From Nitrospira sp. (lineage in GTDB: Bacteria > Nitrospirota > Nitrospiria > Nitrospirales > Nitrospiraceae), in contig JABMDE010000031.1 in NCBI GenBank assembly GCA_015904055.1, forward strand, positions 47,493-52,598: DNA of 5,106 nucleotides, in the 5' to 3' direction. A program made the translations under genes and the position numbers. The notes beneath the pieces are model-generated. The model was not told where the DNA came from and did no database searches. It saw nothing but the letters and a program-made list of their open reading frames with translations. This document shows positions 1 through 5,106 of this stretch, in pieces (within the stretch, counting starts at the first letter, position 1; each line of letters begins with the position of its first letter).

Positions 1-79
1 AGGCTCCTCGTCGAGCGGTCGGTCGAGCAGGCCGGATACTTCGTTGGTCCGACGGTGTTTGTCGATGTCGAGCCTCATC
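1..79. repeat. Left copy of 79-bp terminal direct repeat (contig closure overlap)
   Basis: These 79 bases are identical, in the same orientation, to the last 79 bases of the window. They lie wholly inside the aldehyde dehydrogenase coding sequence of putA, and the protein reads through them sensibly from either side. That is expected when a circular sequence is written with its overlap duplicated. An odd overlap of this size matches the k-mer overlap left by de Bruijn assemblers, so it is probably not a biological repeat. Removing one copy gives a 5,027-bp circle. Confidence 0.95.
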
Positions 80-426
80 ACCGTCTGGCACAGGAGGAGA
101 TTTTTGGTCCTGTGCTGGCGGTCCTCAAGGCAGAAAGTTTTGCCGATGCCATTCGCATGGCGAACGGAACCTCCTACGCACTTACAGGAGGCGTCTACTC
201 CAGAAGTCCGGCCAATCTCGCACTGGCCCGTGACCAATTCGATGTAGGGAATCTGTACTTGAACCGGCCGATTACCGGCGCGCTGGTGAGCCGCCAGCCG
301 TTCGGCGGACATCGCTACTCAGGGGTAGGCGCGAAAGCCGGCGGGGAAGATTACCTCGCGCAGTTCATGGTCGCCCGCGTGATCAGCGAAAATACCCTCC
401 GGCGCGGATTCGAGTCGGCTGAGTGA
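1..426 (+). CDS. putA: PutA C-terminal part: delta-1-pyrroline-5-carboxylate dehydrogenase domain, 3' end
   Basis: This is the C-terminal 141 codons of a proline-catabolic aldehyde dehydrogenase, which oxidises glutamate-gamma-semialdehyde to glutamate with NAD+. The frame is open from base 1, and an internal ATG at 55 is not the true start because homology begins before it. Visible family features are the QEEIFGPVL segment near nt 91-117, the GNLYLNRPITGA segment near nt 247-282, QPFGG near 295-309 and the ending SENTLRRGF. The last is typical of PutA and 1-pyrroline-5-carboxylate dehydrogenases rather than general aldehyde dehydrogenases. The C-terminus looks complete, with TGA at 424-426. 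If the contig is a circle, the 5' continuation is the segment at 4821-5106, in frame across the closure. The last 108 bp overlap the convergent minus-strand gene. No promoter or start belongs here; this is one piece of a broken gene. Confidence 0.9.
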   Translation, partial: RLLVERSVEQAGYFVGPTVFVDVEPHHRLAQEEIFGPVLAVLKAESFADAIRMANGTSYALTGGVYSRSPANLALARDQFDVGNLYLNRPITGALVSRQPFGGHRYSGVGAKAGGEDYLAQFMVARVISENTLRRGFESAE

Positions 427-1218
427 GCCCTTGGCAGGTTTCACCTCGTAGCTTTCAAGCTCTTCGGTAATTTCCGTCACGACGCCGCGGTCCTCTTTCA
501 CGGCCGACAGCTCCTGCCGCTCCGAATACTTGATCAGCCCGACACCCTTCGCAAACCAGGCCGTCATCACATCCAATCCGGCGATCGTACGACGGCTGGC
601 CGAGAGATGTATCCGCATGGTCATTTTAGCTTCGACCTTGATAGCGTCTTGGAACGTCCCTGCCGGTACCGTGATCGTCTCCCGGCTGATGAGACCGCTC
701 CATCCGCGCACATCAACCTTCTCGTCAGTGCCGTCACGATCCATATCCGTGCCGAAGTCGAGGCCGGTCCGATCGAACTGCTGAAACGACGACGGGATGA
801 CGAGCGGAAAGCGAAAAATCTGGTAGGGAATAATTTGTTTTTCGAGCGACGTCCCAGGATCAGCCCCGTAATACACAATCCCGACGGGATCTCGCCGGTA
901 ATAACTCTCCGAGGGGCCATGATTGCCAGGATTCGTATCCTGAAATGCTGTAACCGATACGCCCTTGATCGTCTTGGTCCCTGTCACCTTCGAAACATTG
1001 CTAAAATATTTATTCTCGACGGTCTGAAGCGGCCCCTCCGTGATCTGTCCTTTGTAGGTCCACCGGCTCCCGATGGAGTCGGGGAAATAGTCGGCGGACT
1101 GAGAAATCGTGACCGGCTCTTCGGCGCCAAGGAGCGCGGGATTGAGACCCACCCCAAGCAGAAGGCCCGCCACTCCCGCGAAAAGCACCCGCCGCATCAA
1201 TCTTCGTCCGGACATCAT
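319..1218 (-). CDS. Exported protein of unknown function with signal peptide and DxDxDG loop
   Basis: This 299-residue protein is of no family I can name with certainty. Residues 1-32 form a Sec-type signal peptide: Arg-rich start, hydrophobic stretch at about 11-25, and likely cleavage after LLGA before EEP. There is no cysteine anywhere, so it is neither a lipoprotein nor disulfide-bonded, and a soluble periplasmic or secreted location is inferred. The body has a YFPDSIGSRWTYKG segment (44-57), VPAGTF (184-189) and WFAKGVGLIK (221-230). This is a layout I associate with beta-rich secreted or DUF3108-like proteins. Residues 158-166, DMDRDGTDE, resemble a calcium-binding loop. The start is well supported: GAGGTGA lies 9 nt upstream of the ATG. 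Residues 265-299 are encoded antisense to the putA 3' end, so this tail may be an extension beyond the usual C-terminus. Function is unknown. Confidence 0.8.
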   Translation of the reverse strand: MMSGRRLMRRVLFAGVAGLLLGVGLNPALLGAEEPVTISQSADYFPDSIGSRWTYKGQITEGPLQTVENKYFSNVSKVTGTKTIKGVSVTAFQDTNPGNHGPSESYYRRDPVGIVYYGADPGTSLEKQIIPYQIFRFPLVIPSSFQQFDRTGLDFGTDMDRDGTDEKVDVRGWSGLISRETITVPAGTFQDAIKVEAKMTMRIHLSASRRTIAGLDVMTAWFAKGVGLIKYSERQELSAVKEDRGVVTEITEELESYEVKPAKGSLSRLESAPEGIFADHAGDHELREVIFPAGFRAYP

Positions 1219-1224
1219 ATCGTT

Positions 1225-1234
1225 CCCTCACCTC
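1225..1234 (-). promoter_or_regulatory. Strong Shine-Dalgarno of the exported-protein gene
   Basis: Read on the minus strand the site is GAGGTGAGGG. GAGGTGA (1228-1234) is a seven-base match to the complement of the 16S rRNA 3' tail, 9 nt from the first ATG of the tandem ATGATG. It fixes the start of the minus-strand gene. It is the only clear ribosome binding site in the window; the plus-strand genes have none comparable. Confidence 0.75.
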
Positions 1235-1366
1235 ATGGACAGATCGGAAGCAGACCGTACCATAGGAATCCCGAAAGCGGCAAGCGAACGGCTGTTCCCT
1301 CCGTGGATACGTAACGAAACCAGCTGGAGACACGTGCCCTGTGAAGCACCAACGGTACAAGAGTAC

Positions 1367-1387
1367 GTGCTGAGTACCGAGTGCTGA
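1367..1387. repeat. Degenerate 7-bp tandem repeat, GTGCTGA type, three units
   Basis: The units are GTGCTGA, GTACCGA and GTGCTGA, back to back. The first and third are identical and the middle differs at two positions. The 7-bp period is the same as in the array at 1449-1490, but the sequence is different. From memory, GTGCTGA-type strings recur in intergenic regions of Nitrospira genomes; I cannot verify this here. Confidence 0.6.
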
Positions 1388-1448
1388 AATGGGGAAAGTG
1401 CCACGCTGTCAGATGCAACTCCTCATCGCCCGCTACTCCTGTCGCCTG

Positions 1449-1490
1449 ACGTTTCACCTTTTACGTTTTACGTCTCACGTCTCACGCTCC
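1449..1490. repeat. Degenerate 7-bp tandem repeat, ACGTYTC type, six units
   Basis: Six consecutive heptamers are visible: ACGTTTC, ACCTTTT, ACGTTTT, ACGTCTC, ACGTCTC and ACGCTCC, filling exactly 42 bp. The units share AC(G/C) at the start and a pyrimidine-rich end. The array stops 10 bp before the first possible ATG of the dehydrogenase gene. Related units recur at 2392-2408 in front of bioD, so the motif belongs to the genome's intergenic style rather than to one gene. No function can be inferred from sequence alone. Confidence 0.75.
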
Positions 1491-1500
1491 CCGCCATGCG

Positions 1501-2322
1501 ATGTACTTGCCTTCGCGCGTCGGCCCTCTCATAATCCGGACTCGCATGACCAGCTCAGCCTCGAAAATACGAACTGCCACGAATACACTCCATCGATCCA
1601 ACACCAGTCCGGCCGTCTTGATCACCGGCGCATCCGGCGGCATCGGCCGGGCCATCAGCCTCGCCTTCGGCAGGATCGGATGGTATGTCGGCGTCCACTA
1701 TGGCCACAACAAACGCGCCGCGGACACGACGCTCCGGGAAGTCCTCGCTGCAGGCGGCACAGGAGATCTCTATCAAGCAAACATCCGCGAGTCCGAGTCG
1801 GTACAGCGGATGGTCGATGCCTGGCGCGGACGTGTATCAAATCCATCGGCATTGGTCTGCAACGCGGGGATCGGGTCGAGCGGATTGCTCGTGCGTCATC
1901 GGGAACGAGTCTGGGACGACGTGATGGCGACGAACCTGACAGGAACCTTTCACTGCCTCCGAGCCATGGCGACCGTGCTGATCGCACATCGAGGCGGGTC
2001 TATCGTGGTGATCGGTTCTCACACGGGATTTCATGGTGCTACCGGCCAGGCAGCCTATGCGACATCCAAAGCCGGATTGATTGGATTGGTCAAGACCGCA
2101 GCGCTGGAATGGGGGCCCTACAATATCCGGGTGAATCTCCTGTTACCCGGGTGGCAGAAAACAAACCTGACTAAAGGCATCTTTCCTGAAGGCAGCGGAT
2201 GGCCAGACCATGCGCTGCACCGTCCCCCTTCGCTGGACGAATCGGCCCAGACCGTTGTACATCTGACGCAGCTCACCGGTGTCTCAGGGCAAGTCTGGAA
2301 CTGCGACAGCAGAAATCTGTAG
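1501..2322 (+). CDS. FabG-like short-chain dehydrogenase/reductase (SDR family)
   Basis: This is a classical SDR oxidoreductase acting on an unknown carbonyl/hydroxyl substrate in the cytoplasm. Numbered from the ATG at 1501, it has the Rossmann motif TGASGGIG (42-49), NAG (121-123), the catalytic tetrad Asn145, Ser173, Tyr186 and Lys190 (YATSK), and the post-catalytic segment ending RVNLLLPGW (210-218). No acidic residue follows the second strand (HYGHNKR, 66-72), which favours NADP(H); this is inference. From 1501 the product is 273 residues, with an unusual N-terminal tail of about 36 before the fold. An ATG at 1546 gives 258 residues, closer to FabG length, and is my preferred start, although neither has a good Shine-Dalgarno. 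It ends 176 bp before bioD on the same strand. FabG-type acyl-ACP reduction or a pimeloyl-precursor step is possible, but the substrate is not shown by the sequence. Confidence 0.9.
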   Translation: MYLPSRVGPLIIRTRMTSSASKIRTATNTLHRSNTSPAVLITGASGGIGRAISLAFGRIGWYVGVHYGHNKRAADTTLREVLAAGGTGDLYQANIRESESVQRMVDAWRGRVSNPSALVCNAGIGSSGLLVRHRERVWDDVMATNLTGTFHCLRAMATVLIAHRGGSIVVIGSHTGFHGATGQAAYATSKAGLIGLVKTAALEWGPYNIRVNLLLPGWQKTNLTKGIFPEGSGWPDHALHRPPSLDESAQTVVHLTQLTGVSGQVWNCDSRNL

Positions 2323-2329
2323 GAAGGAA

Positions 2330-2359
2330 CGTATCTCGTGAAGCGTTGTTCGTATCTCG
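2330..2359. repeat. Direct repeat CGTATCTCG, two copies 21 bp apart
   Basis: CGTATCTCG occurs at 2330-2338 and again at 2351-2359. Between them lies CGTGAAGCG (2337-2345), the reverse complement of the CGCTTCACG units downstream. The 21-bp offset is three heptamers, in keeping with the 7-bp period of the other repeats in this window. Confidence 0.55.
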
Positions 2360-2391
2360 CGATCAAAAGTCCATCTGCGTCATTCTTGGTT

Positions 2392-2408
2392 GCGCTTCAC
2401 GCTTCACG
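2392..2408. repeat. Degenerate heptamer repeat, ACGCTTC type, upstream of bioD
   Basis: The units GCGCTTC and ACGCTTC are followed by ACG, giving two overlapping CGCTTCACG copies at 2393-2401 and 2400-2408. The unit is close to the ACGTTTC/ACGTCTC units at 1449-1490. It could pair with CGTGAAGCG at 2337-2345 to form a 9-bp stem with a loop of about 47-54 nt. There is no U-tract, so this is not an intrinsic terminator. Confidence 0.6.
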
Positions 2409-2474
2409 AACGACAAGCGACAGATATATTCGTCGCAGCAAACCCGTAAGTGCGGCAAAAACGTTCATGCGTAA

Positions 2475-3236
<762 letters not shown>

Positions 3237-3259
3237 CGGCGGAGACGAAACCGCTTCTC
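3237..3259. other. Probable rearrangement or assembly junction between bioD and the interior of putA
   Basis: The bioD reading frame ends at 3236. By 3260 the sequence is already deep inside a proline dehydrogenase barrel. The frame is open upstream of 3260, but the residues it encodes ([12 protein letters not shown]) do not look like the strand and DxE motif expected there. No Shine-Dalgarno sits at a usable distance from the TTG at 3260; GGAG at 3241-3244 is 15 nt away. I therefore read this as a breakpoint, not as a gene start. Confidence 0.6.
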
Positions 3260-4924
3260 TTGGATATTTTTAAACGGCTGTTTGCCGAGCCGCCCTATCG
3301 CGCCTATCCGTACGCCGGCCTCGCGCTGCAAGCCTACCACCGGGACACCGAACAAGACGTTGAAGACTTGCTCACCTGGTCCCGTGCGCGCGGCACGCCC
3401 ATCACCATTCGACTGGTGAAAGGGGCTTACTGGGATTCCGACACGGTCCGCTATCGCCAAGCCGGGTGGCCGATTCCGCTGTTCGAGCAGAAAGCCGACA
3501 CAGACGCCAACTACGAGCGATTGATCCGCACCATGTTCGACCATGCCGATCTCATCCGCCCTGCCTTCGGCACGCACAATTTGCGGACGCTGGCCGTGAT
3601 TGAGGCCGTGGCGGATGCCTGTGGATTGCCGCCGAATGCGCGAGAGTACCAAATGATCTACGGCATGGCCGAGCCTTTTCAGCAGGCCATGGTAAAACTT
3701 GGCCGCCGTGTCCGGCTGTACACCCCCGTGGGTCTCCTGCTGCCCGGCATGGCGTATCTGGTGAGACGCCTGCTGGAAAATACCTCGAATGAATCGTTTC
3801 TCCGAAAAGAGTACGTCGAGTCTCAGCCGCTGGCGCGGCTCCTTGCTCCTCCTGTTGCCACAGCACCACCTGCCGTTGCCCAACCGTCCGATCGCATACA
3901 GGGTTTCATGAACGAGCCACACAGCGATTTCTCCCAGGAGACAGTCCGCCGTGCCATGCAGGAAGGAATTTCCTCGGTTCGATCTCAATTGGGACGGCAA
4001 TGGGACATGGACTCCTCGTTGCCATCGCTCACAGGTCCCTGGCTGGTATCGCATAATCCATGTCGCCCCGACCAGAACGTCGCCTCAGTGCGAGGCGCAA
4101 CGCTATCGGATCTCGATCGGGCAGTCCAACAAGCACAAGGCCACGCCGACAGTTGGCGTCGCCGGTCCGCCGAAGCGCGCGCGGCAATCTTGCGGCAGGC
4201 CGCATCAGACATGAGCCGCCGCCGATTCGAACTCGCCGCATGGGAAGTGTGTGAGGTGGGGAAACCCTGGCGGGACGCGGACGCCGACATCGCAGAGGCC
4301 ATCGACTTTCTTCGTTATTATGCAGACGAGATCTGCCGCCTCTCCAAGCCGGCGCGGCTCGGAAACTGGCCGGGAGAGCTGAACCATCGTGTCTATGGCC
4401 CGCGCGGAGTGACGGCCGTCATCGCGCCGTGGAACTTTCCGCTCGCCATCCCGGCTGGGATGGTTGCGGCGGCTCTGGCAGCGGGCAACACTGTGCTCTT
4501 CAAACCATCGGAACGATCCTCCCGGCTGGGGCTCTTGCTCACGCAGATTTTGATAGAAGCCGGGGTGCCGCCCGGCGTGGTGAGTTGCCTGCCCGGCGGA
4601 CCGGAGATCGGCCAGGCGCTCGTTGCGCATCCACAGATTGCAACGATTGCATTTACCGGATCGAAAACCGTGGGGCTCCGCATTCTGGCTGACGCCGCTC
4701 ACGTACATCCTGGCCAGCCGATGGTCAAACGGGTGATCGCTGAGATGGGTGGAAAGAACGCCATCATTGTCGATGAGACGGCGGATCTCGATGAGGCGAT
4801 CGCTGGGATCATCACATCGTGTACAGGCGGGACAAAAATGCTCGGCCTGCTCACGGGCCATCGTGCATCGCGCGGTCCATGCCCAGTTCACTGCGCGCCT
4901 GCACCAGGCTGTATTGAGTATTGA
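3260..4924 (+). pseudogene. putA: PutA fragment: proline dehydrogenase domain (5'-truncated) plus aldehyde dehydrogenase domain, frameshifted
   Basis: PutA oxidises proline to pyrroline-5-carboxylate with FAD, then to glutamate with NAD+, in two domains of one polypeptide. Numbered from the TTG at 3260, the FAD-barrel motifs RLVKGAYW (51-58), FGTHN (103-107), LYTPVG (153-158) and YLVRRLLEN (166-174) are present. Tyr154, Tyr166, Arg169, Arg170 and Glu173 keep the spacing of the E. coli PutA proline-site residues Y540, Y552, R555, R556 and E559 (from memory). The aldehyde dehydrogenase part follows, with PWNFP near nt 4428, KPSE, FTGSKTVG near 4657 and the catalytic Glu495 in EMGGKN. Two defects are visible. 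The first ~250 residues, including the strands with K329 and D370 of E. coli PutA, are absent. At 4820 the frame shifts, so about 35 unrelated codons precede the TGA. A functional enzyme is unlikely from this sequence as written. Confidence 0.85.
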
Positions 4925-5106
4925 GATCGGCGATCCGGCTGAGCCCGGCACTAGAGTGGGTCCGGTAATCGATGCGCGTGCACAGGCTGCCATTCAGCAG
5001 TTCATTGCCGAGGGCCGTCAGGAAGGCAGGCTCCTCGTCGAGCGGTCGGTCGAGCAGGCCGGATACTTCGTTGGTCCGACGGTGTTTGTCGATGTCGAGC
5101 CTCATC
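4821..5106 (+). pseudogene. putA: PutA continuation in the shifted frame, with catalytic cysteine loop
   Basis: From 4821 the correct protein resumes one base out of phase with the upstream part: VQAGQKCSACSR, with the catalytic cysteine codon TGC at 4839-4841. It continues AIVHRAVHAQFTARL, then IGDPAEPGTRVGPVID, all typical of the pyrroline-5-carboxylate dehydrogenase family. It runs off the window end and, on the circle, continues in frame into bases 1-426. Compared with the family spacing between the TS of the preceding helix (4814-4819) and GQKC, about five bases are missing near 4820. Confidence 0.85.
5028..5106. repeat. Right copy of 79-bp terminal direct repeat (contig closure overlap)
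   Basis: This copy is identical to bases 1-79. Upstream of it the aldehyde dehydrogenase frame reads AEGRQEG. Continuing from base 80 gives the expected rest of the enzyme, so joining 5027 to base 1 produces an uninterrupted domain. This supports the closure as a real adjacency in the sampled DNA or graph rather than a random end match. Confidence 0.95.

Larger units (their letters stand above)
1219..1500. other. Divergent intergenic region with degenerate 7-bp repeats
   Basis: This 282-bp gap separates the minus-strand exported-protein gene from the plus-strand dehydrogenase. Promoters for both must lie here or nearby, but I could not pick convincing -35/-10 pairs by eye. It contains two short tandem arrays with a 7-bp period, listed separately. 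The ORFs that cross it have no protein-like composition and are shadows of the flanking genes. I see no tRNA, no riboswitch-like structure and no clear terminator. Confidence 0.7.

Noticed and set aside
1..79. Phage-type direct terminal repeat
   Set aside because: The repeat lies within a metabolic coding sequence, no phage gene is present, and the overlap length fits an assembly k-mer.
1180..1218. Twin-arginine (Tat) signal in the exported protein
   Set aside because: Arginine pairs occur at residues 5-6 and 9-10, but the S/T-RR-x-F-L-K context is lacking, so a Sec-type signal is the simpler reading.
607..1314. Long plus-strand ORF of 235 codons opposite the exported-protein gene
   Set aside because: It is antisense to a gene with a clear signal peptide and a strong ribosome binding site. 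The predicted residues are Arg/His/Pro-rich with no recognisable motif.
1449..1490. CRISPR array or plasmid iterons
   Set aside because: The units are 7 bp, contiguous and degenerate, with no spacers, and there is no adjacent cas or rep gene. Iterons are usually about 17-22 bp and near a replication initiator gene.
1389..2174. Plus-strand ORF of 261 codons overlapping the SDR gene
   Set aside because: It is out of frame with the SDR, rich in Arg, Ser and His and without family motifs, whereas the SDR frame has the full catalytic tetrad.
2337..2408. Intrinsic terminator after the SDR gene
   Set aside because: The complementary 9-mers are separated by about 50 nt and no T-run follows, so they do not form a terminator hairpin.
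4815..4850. Programmed +1 ribosomal frameshift in putA
   Set aside because: There is no recognisable slippery site with a rare codon or stop at the shift point. Family spacing indicates missing bases rather than a one-base skip, and PutA is not known to use frameshifting.
4205..4993. Minus-strand ORF of 262 codons opposite putA
   Set aside because: It is a shadow of the aldehyde dehydrogenase domain, which shows unmistakable family motifs on the plus strand; the antisense composition is not protein-like.

Overview
The window carries ordinary bacterial metabolic genes. Its ends are identical: bases 1-79 equal bases 5028-5106 exactly, so it reads as a circular contig of 5,027 unique bases opened inside one gene. 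Sequence style suggests a Gram-negative chromosome with fairly high GC. Degenerate 7-bp repeats in the intergenic gaps, together with the protein styles, remind me of Nitrospira (Nitrospirota). That assignment is from memory and only moderately confident.

Layout on the circle, clockwise: (i) a putA-type proline-catabolism gene. Its 3' part starts near 3240-3262, runs through 5106 and continues across the closure to its stop at 424-426. (ii) A convergent minus-strand gene for an exported, cysteine-free protein of unknown function (319-1218), which overlaps the putA 3' end by 108 bp. (iii) A 282-bp gap (1219-1500) with two families of degenerate 7-bp tandem repeats. (iv) A plus-strand FabG-like short-chain dehydrogenase (1501 or 1546 to 2322). 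(v) A 176-bp gap with related short repeats. (vi) An apparently intact bioD, dethiobiotin synthetase (2499-3236). (vii) An abrupt passage, 3237-3260, from the bioD stop into the middle of the proline dehydrogenase domain.

The putA copy is doubly defective as written. About the first 250 residues are missing: the proline dehydrogenase barrel starts just after the strand carrying its DxE-type motif. The reading frame is also lost at 4820, immediately before the catalytic-cysteine loop of the aldehyde dehydrogenase domain. The frame that resumes at 4821 runs without a break through the 5027/1 closure to the normal C-terminus, so the closure is internally consistent. The odd join is the bioD/putA one.

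bioD makes dethiobiotin in biotin synthesis, and the adjacent reductase could serve the same or a fatty-acid-like pathway; this is inference. putA is an unrelated amino-acid catabolic function. I see no replication initiator, partition, mobilisation, transposase, integrase, phage, tRNA, rRNA or CRISPR sequence. The most economical readings are an excised or rearranged chromosomal segment, or an assembly circle whose 79-base overlap reflects a k-mer length. I found no convincing new biological system.
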